A stretch of 64,000 bases of DNA from Syngnathus acus (Eukaryota; Chordata; Actinopteri; Syngnathiformes; Syngnathidae). Position 1 is the first letter of the stretch. Every line of letters begins with the position of its first letter. Location: contig NC_051104.1 in NCBI RefSeq assembly GCF_901709675.1, positions 7,694,501 through 7,758,500 on the forward strand. Reading direction: 5' to 3'. The notes beneath the pieces were generated by a model. It saw nothing but the letters and a program-made list of their open reading frames with translations. It did no database searches and had not been told where the DNA came from. Of this stretch, positions 1 through 11,255 are shown in pieces. The translations under genes were made by a program, and so were the position numbers.

Positions 1-3000
1 CGCACAAGTTGTCAATCACTCTGGGGTCGGCCTCTTTAGACAGCAAGTTGGAAAAGACGCCCAGCATGGTGGGATAATTTCTGAGACGGACTTTGCTAAA
101 GAAACATTTTTACATTTAACTCACTGTCCAACATACGAGTGAAAAAAGATACGAGGCTACGAGGGGCCCAGCAGCCTGGGCGAGACATCCCAGTCCAAAG
201 ACACTGTTGCTGCGGACCTCCGCGTCACTCTCTTTCACTCCGGCCACCAAGACTGGAAAGAGCCGACTGGACAGTTGGCCCGCCAGTTCCCGACCTCCAG
301 ACGAGTGGATCAGAGCCTGCAGAATTTCTCCAAGGGTACCCAGAGAAAAGGACTTCTCTGCCTCGGTGCATGATGATTTCTTTTGAGGAGAAGAAGAAGA
401 TAGATATATTGGACCGAAAATGTGCAACTTCATTCAAAAGGTTTGCTTGTTTGCAATGGGCGAGTCGCTGTCAACTCACAGTTTTGCTCAAGATGAGAGG
501 CAGCAGGTCAAGGATGACAGGAGCACAGCTGTCGGCAGGCACCGAAGCGGCCAGGAGGGGGATCCCTTCACCTGCAAACTCTTGGAGCATGGCGTCGTAC
601 TCTGCCTGAAACAAGCGCAAGGGTCACACACGCTGCAGGAAGTACAGTCGAAGAAAAAGATGCTGAGAGCCAACCTCTTGGTCGTCGTCATCAGCTTCAT
701 CGCTGTCCTGACATGCGGTCTGGAAACAGGAAAGAAAAATGCTCTGTCAACTCAAACCATCATTTCCATGGTCAGGTTATGGTCTCCTTCTCACCTTCTT
801 CTTCAAAACGTCACGGATGACGGTGCTGATCTCCTTGAGGCGAGTGGGGTTCTTGAAAACCTCCTCCTTGCAGGACTTTATGACACTGTTCATAGTTTCT
901 AGGATACCCATCACAACTTGGCGCTCGGGCTCGGTGCGCACGGCCTCCAGAAAGCTGGGAATCACCACATCCAATATCTTCAACAAGGCTGCCGAGGGGA
1001 GGAACACGATGAGACTTTTTATTCTTGGTAATTCTCTGTACCCACTCAAAGTTTTTTTTTTATATATGCAGAATAGTATAGTACCTTGGTGATTGACGTC
1101 GGTGGGATTCTCGATCCAAACCTTGTGCTGTGCCCGACAGAATTGGCCCATTGCTCCAAATGCTGCCCTGCGGACATCCTCGTGTGGGTACTGGACAAGG
1201 AGGAGAAAAAAGAAATTCAAATAACCATCAAAAAGTGGAAGGCAGGGGCGGCGTATCGAGGACCTTACATCTCTCATTTCCAAAACCTGCTGGAAGCTGG
1301 ACTCTAAGAAGGGCTGGAAAACAGCACTGTTTAAAAAAACGGACAGGATAAATAGATAGATATGGAGACAGACAGCGACAGTTTTTTCACACACATTCCA
1401 AGTTTTAGACATTGTGTATGTGCACGTTTAGCCGTAATATCTTTACTGTACTGTAATCATTGAGGCGGCAGGTAGAATTGAAAATGTTAATGTGTTTGAA
1501 ATTCTATTGAAGTGCTTGGAGATTGTCGTTTCTGGTATACCCAAAGGATAAATAGTCATTGGGTAATGATTGCTTTTAAGGATTGACAATGATGTAATAA
1601 TACCCAGTGTTGTAGGCAATCTCCCCCAGTGCGTCGCAGGCATCCTCCTTTTCGTCAATGTAGGCGTTCTCCACGCTGAATCTAACACCAGAGATAAAGA
1701 ATAAGGGCAAGATTCTTTGATTACGTACCATGTTTAAAAAAAAAAAAAAGATGTTTCTACGCTGCGGCATCGTGGACATCCATATCGGGCTCGTCGTCCG
1801 CAATCTCTTCCGAATCCTTTGCTCCCTTGTCGTCCTCATCGTCATCCAGCAGGGCAACCTCGTCCAGGTGCGCCTGAGAAGGGTCGACAATTTACAAGTA
1901 CACTTTCCGTACCATCTCAAATGGATCACACATACCGTGATGCCTTCATTGGACTTGAGGGCAAGTAGCATGATTGTTGTGATCGGAGTGAGATGAGGAG
2001 TCAGGCAGTCTGGGCTGACTGTGGACACTGATGAATAAAGACTGTACCTGATGGAGGGATGGAGAAAAAAAAGGATGTGTGGCCGTCAACGTTACTTTAT
2101 TCAGGGCCAATAAAAAGCAACAAGGATGAACATACGTGCAGCGTCTTAGGTCAGGGTCATCGATGGAGTCGGTGAGTTTGAGACCCAGTTGAACACATTC
2201 CGCAGCGAGAGGACTGAAGACCTCTTTGCCGATGGTTCGAGCCAGCACAGACAGCGTGTCTAAAAAAAAAAAAAAGTTAGCCAGTTCTAAAAACATTTAC
2301 AGACAGGGGCCCTTGTTTTGTGAGTCCACTTACCTAAAGACTGAGTTTGCAGCGACCTCATTTCCTCTGTGGTGGCTGTGAGAAAAGCCTTCAGGCTTTC
2401 AATGACCGGGGGGAAGTAAGGAACCAGCAGCTCCTTGGCAGCATTGGCTGATGTGAGATATCAAATGAGCACTTGCACACTACACATAGGCTACAAAATA
2501 AGATTAGCATGATGACAGAATAGCAATGCCTAAAAGCTGTTTCGACAGATGTGTGCCATGATAAAAATTTTTTAAAAAAAGCGCAGCTCACCAATGGCGC
2601 CGATGGCAGATACAGTGAGCTCTTTGATTTTCAGGCTGTCGGTGCTGTTGAGGGCCGACAACATGGTGTCCATCAGGGTGGGAAGGTAGGGCTCAATATC
2701 TGCTCCTGTATGACAAGAAACAACCACTGAGGCTATTCCGATTGCTTTAGAAACCCAAATTCGGACTTGATCACACCGCTGTTCATAGCTTACCTAAGTT
2801 CTCCATGAAATTCTCCAGCGCATAAAAGGCCTTAGTGACGTGGCCAACCTTGGTCTGGTTTAAAGACGAAAGATAGCCGAGGAGCAAAGGCATCAATTCC
2901 TCACAATGTTTACTAACTTCAGGCTGTGAAATAGAGGTTCAAATGTTTCAACACACACAGTGCACAGCGGTTATGGTCATGTAACAAAACAAAACAAAAA

Positions 3001-5767
3001 CAGCATGATATAACGTAACGGGTCACCTGTAAATGTTCCGAGAACTGTCCCAGCGCGAAGAGACCGGCGCTGCGCACCACCTGATTGGAATCCGAAAGAC
3101 TCTGGCAGACCGTCTGCAGCACCGATGACAGCATCCTGCATTCAAGTCACGCTTCAGCCATGGGTCCTCACAAAAATCCATTTTAAATTGTACATACTTG
3201 TTGCGGATATGATCTGCACATCCTTCAGCGAGCACAGCCAGACACATGAGGCCCCCTTTCCTCTGGTAGGGCTTATCACTGGTCAGGCAGGTCTGAGTCA
3301 GTGGCATCTGTGGGATCAAATCAAACATTCAAAAAAAAATAAAAGGAAGGAGGGCCAAATGAAGTGGCTCGGAAGGAAGGAAGGAAGGAAGGAAGGAAGG
3401 AAGGAAGGAAGGAAGGAAGGAAGGAAGGAAGGAAGGAAGGAAGGAAGGAAGGAAGGAAGGAAGGAAGGAAGGAAGGAAGGAAGGAAGGAAGGAAGGAAGG
3501 AAGGAAGGGAGGGAGGGAGGGAGGGAGGAAGGACTTGTGTTTTTGTTGATGTTTACGAAAGAACCTACCTTTTTTTCTACCAAGACATTTTGAAGACAAT
3601 GCGTGTCAATTAAAAAAAAGGTTCATAACGCTCAGTAACGACTTACCAGTTCATGGAAGAGTTTCTCCGGGGGCATATGGAGTGCCATGGTGTCAATGAC
3701 CTGTATATTAGTTAGCAAGTGAGGCTTTTACTTGACGACTCAACATTGTAGATTGGAGCGCAGACAAACCTGAGCAGCACAATGTTTGGGATTGTCATTG
3801 TCTGTGCCATCTCCATCGTCATTTTCGTCATCCTCCGGGTCGTGCTCACCGGGGAGAGGCTCTGCTGTCAAAATGGGGAAGATGGCTTGCAGTACGGGAA
3901 GCAGCAGCTTCTGCTTCAGCACCGTCTACAGCGTTCAAGAGGGCAAAATAAAGTCAGCAAGCTACTTGTCTTCTCTTGTATCTTTCATTGTACGCTGCCT
4001 ACTTTGCTCTTTAACTTGATGAGAAAGGCAACGCAAGAGAGGGCTTTGACACGAAGCGAGTCAGTCAGCGCGGTGTCGCCACCCACCTAGTGGCAACGAC
4101 AAGAACGCATCAACAAATGGCCACAATTTGATGACGGCACGGAGCTCCCCACCTCCAACAAGAAGCCAACCATGTCTGCAACGTGAGGTACAATGATGGA
4201 CACCTCGCTCTCCATCAGCTCATTGAATACCTCCATTGCCTCACCAGCTTGGCTCTGCGTCAACAAAAAGTCATATGAAATATCGTTGAGTCACTTCAAA
4301 CTAAATACAAAAAGATCAGGTCACATGAATATGTTTACCTCGTCTGCTTTAATAAGGTGTTTCAGAGCAACAATCAGACTTGGGATGATGGAGCGCATCT
4401 GGTTCTAAAAATGTGTGAGAACATCAAAAGAGATTTTCCACCTTTTTTACTTATTCATTAACATATAGAACTGTATTAAAAATGCTACAATTCACCCCTG
4501 GAAAAAAAAACCTCGGAAAAGATTGAACTGGATTTTGGACGCCCACTTTTTAAAAATGTGAAACCGGCAGTTAAAGAAAGCAAAAAAAAAAAAAGAACGG
4601 TAACATTGGTCGTACCATATGTTGGGTGCCAGTGTAAACTGTCATGGCTGTAAGGCTGAGGATACAGTAATACAAGGCTGTCGGGTTGGTGTGGTCCTGT
4701 AACACGGTGCTAAAGAGCTGCAGAAGCTGGCTATAGTGAGGATGGAAAGGCTCCGGGTTGGACTCCATCACCTTGTTCAGAAGCAGCAGTCCAACCTGCA
4801 TGCATGTGCGGAAGCAGCGTGTCTTGAGAGAAGGCTTCCATTTTCGACATTGATTGTGACTTTTGTTGCTCAACCTGTCTGTCATGTGGGTTGGCACTCT
4901 TGGTTGCTTGATTGAGGAGCTGCAGCAGGGCAGGCCAGCTGTCGGGAGTCTCATGTTTGACCATCATGGCGCACAACTGGGAGAGCGAGTGCTGCACTTG
5001 GTGTCTGGAACAACAAGTCAAGTAAGCTTAGTTTAGAGACTTTAGAGACTTGTTGTGTGTAACAGGTAGCTTACTCGGTTTCCTGCATGAATGCCTGCAG
5101 CACCACCGCCTTGAGGCTGTGTGAAAAGAGGTCAGAGGTGACATCACTTCTTTTTCTCCCCTAATTCTCTGCTATTGTAAAAGTCAGTGAGTGTAACCTT
5201 TCTCTGTCAGGTGGGCTTATCTTTCTCCATTGTTTCTTCACCCTTAGCCGGAGCATCACTGCAGCGGACTGACGGACCTGGTGGACACAAGAAGAAGAAG
5301 AAGAAACGCATACATGTGGAAAAATGGAACTTTGAGAACAGTATTATTGTTGTGGGGTGACCATAAAGCTGCCTCATAGGAGACACTTTGGAGATGTCAC
5401 AGAAATACTTAGCAAGTGTGCAGTCAGTCACATACATACATACCTGAGGGTTTTGGGAGCCCCTCATGACAGCACAAAGGGCAGGAATGATGGCTGGGTC
5501 TTTGAAAACCTGCTTCAGCTGGATTGTGGCCTTAAGGGGAGCACACAGCACAACATTTGCCATTGTCTGCAAGTCCTAACAAAAACGTATCCATAGCAAC
5601 CAAGCTGCCATTGTGTAGGACATTCCAGTTGACATCAAACTGTTAAGTCACTTGGCTGTGTGAAAATGCCACTGATCATTTGGATGATTTACCTGCTGGA
5701 TGACGGCATTGTCCGGCTGTGTCATTCGCAGGAGGATTTGCTCAAGTTCTTCTGTCATTGTCACCAT
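1..5767 (-). CDS. ipo4: Importin-4 (5' part of gene; C-terminal exons lie off the left edge)
   Basis: Nuclear import receptor of the importin-beta family; the family is known to carry histone H3/H4 and ribosomal proteins. Read on the minus strand as about 20 short exons encoding stacked HEAT repeats. The first coding exon (5767-5694) begins MVTMTEELEQILLRM; the second Met, at 5758, fits the family start about as well. The next exons read ATIQLKQVFKDPAIIPALC and VRQSAAVMLRLRVKKQW, the conserved N-terminal importin-4 region. Later exons give ETPDSWPALLQLLNQATKSA, VRSAGLFALGQFSEHLQ, RTIGKEVFSPLAAECVQLGL, RRAAFGAMGQFCRAQHKVW and VRSNSVFGLGCLAQAAG, in the order expected for the family. Two acidic loops (near 3850-3780 and 1860-1770) fit the acidic inserts of importins. 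The frame is still open at position 1 (MLGVFSNLLSKEADPRVIDN), so the end is missing. One intron holds a long GGAA microsatellite. Exon borders are inferred; the identity is secure. Confidence 0.93.
3371..3532. repeat. GGAA tetranucleotide microsatellite
   Basis: About 34 near-perfect GGAA units followed by a short GGGA run, inside an ipo4 intron. Translations across it are only periodic Lys/Glu/Gly/Arg or Phe/Leu/Pro/Ser and are not genes. Confidence 0.98.
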
Positions 5768-5813
5768 TTGGTAGAGGTGTCAGCAAAATTGACAAGGGAA
5801 TAATTACCAGTGT

Positions 5814-5815
<2 letters not shown>

Positions 5816-5884
<69 letters not shown>
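5816..5884. repeat. CT/GA dinucleotide microsatellite just upstream of ipo4
   Basis: An uninterrupted CT run of more than 60 bp ending in CCCTCCCTC. It starts about 50 bp upstream of the ipo4 start codon, so on the ipo4 strand it is a GA tract in the promoter or 5' UTR. Confidence 0.97.
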
Positions 5885-5887
<3 letters not shown>

Positions 5888-6852
5888 CCTCGCGTTGTCC
5901 TCTCGTCGTGGCTGCCTCAGCCTTCGAACAAGTGACGCTTCTCAAAGGAAACTTGGCGTTTATGTCGCTCGCTAAGACGTTGGCTATGACTAATGCTTGT
6001 TATCATGCTAACATAAATGAAACCGGGATGATGTTGAAGACGGCAAAGAAAGGAGCGATTTGTTAGCCTCTGCTTCCAGCACGCGAGACAGTCCGAGCCA
6101 ACAGTCCCACGTGAGAGGCTTAAAGGGACCGGCGTTTTCTTGTTGTTTTTACAGTGAGGAAAAGCAAACAGCGCCACTATCTGACAAGGAGGACTACACG
6201 CAACAACAATATTTGGCGCTTTTCTCATGGATGGACAGAAATCACGGCGCTATATATTTTGTGAATTGGAATACACACAATATGTACATGTATTGAGAAA
6301 CACAACACTCTCAAAGTCGTGTTTGGTGTTAGGGTGAACATCTCACTGCATGACCTTTGTGTGGCCTTTTCGAAAATGGAGAGGAAAGTTGACAAGTGGA
6401 AATTCGCGCATATTTTCACTGAAATACCATATATATTAAGATACAGCACCCGACAAAACATGCAAACTACAACAAGGTCACAGTCGCGGTTTTTCACTCA
6501 CAGTAACGCCGCTCATTGGTCACTCACGGTTGGTTCATGGAACGTTTAAGCCTTTATGATGTAAGCAATACGAAATTATTTTGCAAAAGTTGTTGCCATG
6601 GTTACTTGTATCTAGCCACAGTTGTTGGCAGACATTCAGGGAATAAAGACTTCCACTTTCTATTTGATTGTGTCATGTTTTGATCCAATCATTCAAGCTT
6701 TTTCAATTCAAGTCAGCTGTTTCACTTCAACGACAAGTGGTCACCTCACGATCTAAATGAGGAACTGAAGCAAAGCTGCATCAAAGATTCCAACTTACTT
6801 CTATTGAGGGAGCCATTTAATTATGTTTCTCATCATGGCTACTTTATTCAGC

Positions 6853-7045
6853 AGGCAGGCAGCGCAGTGAGTTAGCACACCTGCCTCACAGGTGAGGGGT
6901 TCAAGGCCTTCTTGCATATGGGGGTTTTCTCCAGATGCTTCCAGTCTGAAAGCATGCATATTGGGTTCATTGAAGACTCTAAATTGGCCATGAATGTCAA
7001 TGATTGTTTTCTTTGTGTGTCCTCCGATGCACTAGTGAATGACCC
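6853..7045 (+). mobile_element. Degenerate tRNA-like/SINE-type fish interspersed repeat
   Basis: Contains GTTAGCACACCTGCCTCACA, then GGGGTTCAAGGCC (B-box-like), GGGTTTTCTCC-like text and TTGAAGACTCTAAATTGGCC. Together these match from memory a very common repeat of fish genomes whose intact copies read '...agcacgtctgcctcacagttctgaggttcgaatcc...'. This copy is diverged and has internal gaps. The family name was not checked. Confidence 0.55.
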
Positions 7046-7998
7046 TTCATTTGCATAGCACTTTTCCTCCGATGAGGCACTCGAACGTGCCCAAAATCAT
7101 CTGGGATGAGCGCCAGCGGGAAAATGTAAGATTAATGTATTGTTGAATCCCATTAACTTTCAGTAAATAAATTGTCATGGGAATGTTATCATATTTATAT
7201 GAAGCATGTCTGATGAATGTCCTATACTCCAATGATGGCTCGTCACTTGGTGTGGGCCGGAGTTGATTTTTAAAAACAGGCAGAAGGCCCAGGTCAATTG
7301 CAGATGAGGTATGAAAGAAATGTTTTTAAGATTATTTTATTGCAGTACATGCAAATATGAATGACTATGTCATCATGAAGATCATTACTGTGTGGGCTCA
7401 ATTCATTTCTCACGCAATGACGTGATTGAATGGCGAGCAATTTAGGTTCTAGTCCACCTTTCAAACGTGGAAACGTTTGAATGAATGCACCAAATACGAC
7501 AGGACTTATGATAACGCAAATGCTTGTTAGGCCAAATTAAAGACGGGAAAAGGACTTGTGTGACCCTGGGTTTCAAGGAAAATGCAAATGGATTCAAAAT
7601 CGCAATATCCTTCAGGAATATTGCAATACAATTTCTTCATCAAAACATTCAGCCCTGGTGTAGAGTATTACCAATCATTTACGTCATGTAGGAATGCATT
7701 TAGTCATATTTATGAATAAAGGTTAGGATCAGCAACAGGTGGATTTTTTATTCTGAAATGTCATCATGCTCAATTACAACATGATCACATTTGTATTGTG
7801 CAAGCTTTTATGGGTCAAATTTATAAACCAAAAAATGTAAATATCTCAAAAACCTTTGACATCAGTAGCTACGTGCTTTACAAAAAAAAAAAAAAAAAGA
7901 GTCTTAGGGCATACGTTTTCATTTTAAAATGTGCCATTTAAAACAATTCCTAACCCCCCAAATTACGGTTTTAAAGTTCAACTGCGGTCATCAGAGCA

Positions 7999-8013
7999 CA
8001 TTCCAATGCTAAT
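7999..8013 (+). promoter_or_regulatory. OCT/SOX-like composite site upstream of nanog
   Basis: CATTCCAATGCTAAT has an octamer variant (ATGCTAAT) preceded at the canonical spacing by CATT, the SOX half of the POU5F1/SOX2 composite consensus CATTGTTATGCAAAT. The SOX half is imperfect. A second ATGCTAAT lies at 8067-8074. Both are within 400 bp of the nanog start codon. Function is inferred from motif and location only. Confidence 0.4.
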
Positions 8014-8239
8014 GTAAAGACATCAGCTCACTCACATATCACAGAAAGTCGAGTTCAAGATCACAAATGCTAATGTAGGCCCATCAGCGTCACTCTTATC
8101 ACATCCCATCACATCAGCGCTAAGTGAATCATTACCACGTCAATAGAACCAAGGAGGGAGGAACAGGCAACTTTGATGGAAACGACCCGCCTCATCGGAA
8201 TCGTCTTTTTTTTCGCAAATGTGGGCTGCAGGTGAGCTC

Positions 8240-8296
8240 AGCCGATTGGTCCAAATCCAAACAGCCACCATCCACCTGAAGACGCCTCCTTAAAAA
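8240..8296 (+). promoter_or_regulatory. Probable nanog core promoter (inverted CCAAT box and TATA-like element)
   Basis: GCCGATTGGTCC holds an inverted CCAAT box (ATTGG) at about 8244-8248. About 40 bp later, CCTTAAAAAC at about 8290 is a TATA-like sequence roughly 100 bp upstream of the start codon. This places transcription start near 8315-8325. Inferred from position; no direct evidence. Confidence 0.5.
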
Positions 8297-8389
8297 CAGC
8301 CCCCATGGAGGTGGCGCCGTTTTCAAATAGAATTTAACCAGTGGGCCTGACGGAGGTCGTCCCGATTCTTTTTGGAAACAACTTCAGAC

Positions 8390-10270
8390 ATGGCGGACTG
8401 GAAGACGCAGATCAACTACAACTACAACGCGTCCTACCATGCCTACGCTTACGGCCTCATGTATCAATCCGGACACGACCAGAACCACCTCCACGTCACC
8501 GGCTGGAGCGAAGGGGGGCCATCCGATTTTAATAACTACACACCCGGGATGACGCAGGTCTACTACGCCGCCGCAGCCGCCGCCGCAGCCGCCAGGACCC
8601 GTGAAGAGTCTCCGCCTCATAGTCCGGAGCAGCGCGTTGCCAACGGTCATTGCCATTACCAGACCTCCGCTCTTGTCTACCTCGACGAGTGTCAAGCTGG
8701 TCGCCTGCAGGCGGCGGCTGGAACGCCCCGAGCCGACTACGAGACGCCCCGAGCCGACTACGGGACGCCCGCCGAAGAAAGCAGAAAGGGCGTCAGCGAG
8801 TCCACAAGCGACTCGGAGGCTCACGCCTCTCCTGGTACGTCCATTTTCAAAGAATGTGAATTTTCTCACGACTCAAGCAGCCCTGCGGGCTACTTATGTG
8901 GGCACCATGTTTGTGACCCCCTGACCTTTAGGATCCTATGAAATTGTCTTACAGGCTTGTTAGTCATTTTAAGATTGTCGCTGCATTGCATACGAAAAAG
9001 CCACGAAAAGACCCAACATTTGTACAGAACCTCTTCCATACTATATTCAAGGATGGCCATTTGTCAACATTAGCCGTACGGATGGCCCAATCATCAGAAT
9101 ATTCTTCTTCTTATCTTCTTTCTCAGATTCATGGAGTTTTAGCAGTGGCCGAGAAAGTGGTCTTCCGCAGGCGGACCCCGGCGCGTGGGTGGAGAAAGAT
9201 CCCGGCATTGATCCAAACAGCAGGAGCCCTGACGCAGGAGACCATGTTTCAAGCTCCCTTATGGAGGAGCTGCCCTCCTGCAATGACATGGGCAACCACA
9301 ACGCTCTGACTTTCCCTTCCCTCCAAGCGCCCTTACTGGCCCCAAACAAACTAAGCACTAACGCTGGGACCCCTAAAGGAAAGGTGCGCGTTTCCTTCTC
9401 CGAAAGCCAGATGAACGCTCTCGTCCAGCGTTTCAGTGTGCAGAGATACCTCACCCCGGCCGAGATGAAGAACTTAGCTGAACTCACGGGGCTTACCTAC
9501 AAACAGGTGAACACTTGATTGGACGATTTGAAATCATCCTCTTGAATGTTTCTTCTTTTTGCTTGTAGGTGAAGACCTGGTTTCAAAATCGAAGGATGAA
9601 GCTTAGGAGACACCAGAAAGACAACAATTGGGTGTCAGAACGCTACGCCACAACCACCACTAAGAGTCGCAGCCAAGCCGTTCGCGGAGCTGTCATTAAC
9701 CACGCTCCCCTTGTAAGCACATATGTACTGTTGACTGCTTGGTGTCCCAAATATCTTGTCTGGAGTTTTCTTGTTTCCCCATAAGAAAAAGACAGCATCT
9801 TGGACATCGAGTGACGCGTCCATTATGAAGTTCTCACCATAGTTTGGTCAAGGCCTTAACACAACGAGAAAATGGAACTTGCATCTGATGACCGAGCACC
9901 TGTCTTGTCTTTTCAGTATCAAGCAGAAAGCCAAAGACCACCACTTAAGGAGCACTACAACCACGCCATGATGGAGCCAGCCTTCAAGAGAACATCTCCA
10001 CCCAACCTGGCCTTCTATCTTGCTAGGATGGGGAATAGCGCCGCAGCTGCTCCTTATTCCACATGGTCGGCCGGCACACCTCAAGCTGCCATGGCCACTA
10101 GGTCACAGGCGCTTGGCTGGTCTGTGCCTCCAGGCGTCAACCAGTATGAATACTACCCGGGTGCATTCCACTCGACCGAGCCAGACACCAGCTCGGATGG
10201 CAAAGATGCAGAGTCCGTCTCCGACCATAACGCACAAAATATAGTCGTTGGACATGACATGGGCCAGTAG
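8390..10270 (+). CDS. nanog: Nanog homeobox transcription factor
   Basis: Pluripotency and zygotic-genome-activation factor acting in the nucleus. Four exons (8390-8834, 9127-9506, 9569-9712, 9917-10270) join in frame to 440 residues. The start MADWKTQINYNYNASYHAYA matches teleost Nanog. An alanine run (AAAAAAAAA, near residue 65) and a duplicated PRADYETPRADYGTP segment follow. The homeodomain is split by intron 2: it starts at KGKVRVSFSESQMNALVQRF in exon 2 and ends with KTWFQNRRMKLRRHQ in exon 3. The WFQNRRMK recognition helix is intact. The C-terminal part is Tyr/Pro/Ser-rich and ends VGHDMGQ. In the tail I see no strict mammalian-type W repeat, only scattered W residues. Splice sites are all GT-AG; the exon 2 acceptor (CTCAG at 9126) is chosen because it keeps the frame. 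An AATAAA signal at 10543 suits the 3' end. Confidence 0.96.
8713..8775 (+). repeat. In-frame 21-bp tandem duplication in nanog exon 1
   Basis: CCCCGAGCCGACTACGAGA is followed directly by a second copy differing only at the end, giving PRADYETPRADYGTP. The period is 21 bp, so the frame is kept. Confidence 0.9.
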
Positions 10271-10542
10271 GGTGCTTCTGTTGTGTGTGTGTGTGCGCAT
10301 TCTTCTTTGCAGAGGTCCTGAAGTCTTTTTTTTTTTTTTTTCTTCATCATGTGGGTGTATATCGTTGATATATTTGAGCAAAACTATTTTTGCCTTTTTT
10401 AACACCAAGTTTTATTTTTATATACAACTATTTAAAGTTTGATGGTGTGCTCGATGTACACAACACCTGCACACGCTCAGGTTGTTTTGGAAATGTTTGA
10501 AGATAAAAGACTGATTTAAATCTGCCCAGAATTTCCCCTATA

Positions 10543-10548
10543 AATAAA
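10543..10548 (+). promoter_or_regulatory. Polyadenylation signal for nanog
   Basis: AATAAA about 270 bp after the nanog stop codon, the first canonical signal downstream. Confidence 0.7.
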
Positions 10549-10591
10549 TACATTTGTATGGAGACCAACCAATGTCTTTGTGTCGAAATTT

Positions 10592-10788
10592 AGTTATATA
10601 ACACCTTGATTTGCAAAATACAATTCCCAGTAAGCTATTGGTCTATTAGTGTTTTATTAAAAAGAGAGGAAAAAACGGAACAAATCACAGTTGATATAAC
10701 ACCTTGATTTGCAAAATACAATTCCCAGTAAGCTATTGGTCTATTAGTGTTTGATTGAAAAGAGAGAGGAAAAAATGGAACAAATCAC
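10592..10788. repeat. 98-bp tandem duplication downstream of nanog
   Basis: Two adjacent copies of a unit containing AACACCTTGATTTGCAAAAT, CCCAGTAAGCTATTGGTCTA and a purine-rich tail, offset by 98 bp. The copies differ by a few substitutions and small indels (GTTTTATTAAAA versus GTTTGATTGAAA). This looks like a recent local duplication in the nanog/tm9sf1 tail-to-tail space. Confidence 0.92.
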
Positions 10789-11255
10789 TTGATGGTGGCC
10801 ACAATGTCAATGCTCTTCTCACTGATATTATGCAAGGCATTTTCCCTAAATGGCATCAAAATGTCATTGGCTGCAGGGTTAATGAAAAACACCACCTTCA
10901 AATAGTTCAGGCAAAGAAGACCGTTTCAAAATACCGTAAAATGACTTCCGAGTTTTTTTTGTCGGGGGGGAATTGTAGTACTGACATCATTTTTGAATAC
11001 AGTTGGGCTCGATTTACCGTCCTTTTAAGCTAGTTTGCCAACATTTGTGGATGGTGACAAGTGTTAAAAGAAAACAGCAGAAACATCTGAGTCCTGATCA
11101 TACTCAATTTTGTTTATCCACTCATCCCACATGCACCCTTCATCTGACAATCCATGATAATGATCACGATATATTGTCCCCCCCATGTCGGGTGTGTGCA
11201 TGAGCATGAATAGGAGACCAAAGCCAGCTGTTGTGTGTGATCACCTTTCCAAAGC
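10789..11255. other. Tail-to-tail spacer and probable tm9sf1 3' UTR
   Basis: Follows the tm9sf1 stop codon on the minus strand. AT-rich, with no open frame of interest. A minus-strand AATAAA occurs only within the first 98-bp repeat copy (TTTATT near 10654), which would make this stretch 3' UTR if used. Confidence 0.5.

Larger units (their letters stand above)
5885..8200. other. Intergenic region between ipo4 and nanog (head-to-head)
   Basis: No convincing gene. The ipo4-proximal part should hold its promoter. The middle has a degenerate interspersed repeat (about 6853-7045). A 19-bp A run lies near 7881. The nanog-proximal part carries octamer-like sites, listed separately. Short open frames here have no recognisable domains and are AT-rich. 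Confidence 0.7.

Noticed and set aside
3125-3613. Open frames rich in KEGR or LPSF repeats
   Set aside because: Translation of the GGAA microsatellite inside an ipo4 intron.
6060-7240. Short frames between ipo4 and nanog
   Set aside because: AT-rich, no domain, overlapping on both strands and partly within a degenerate repeat.
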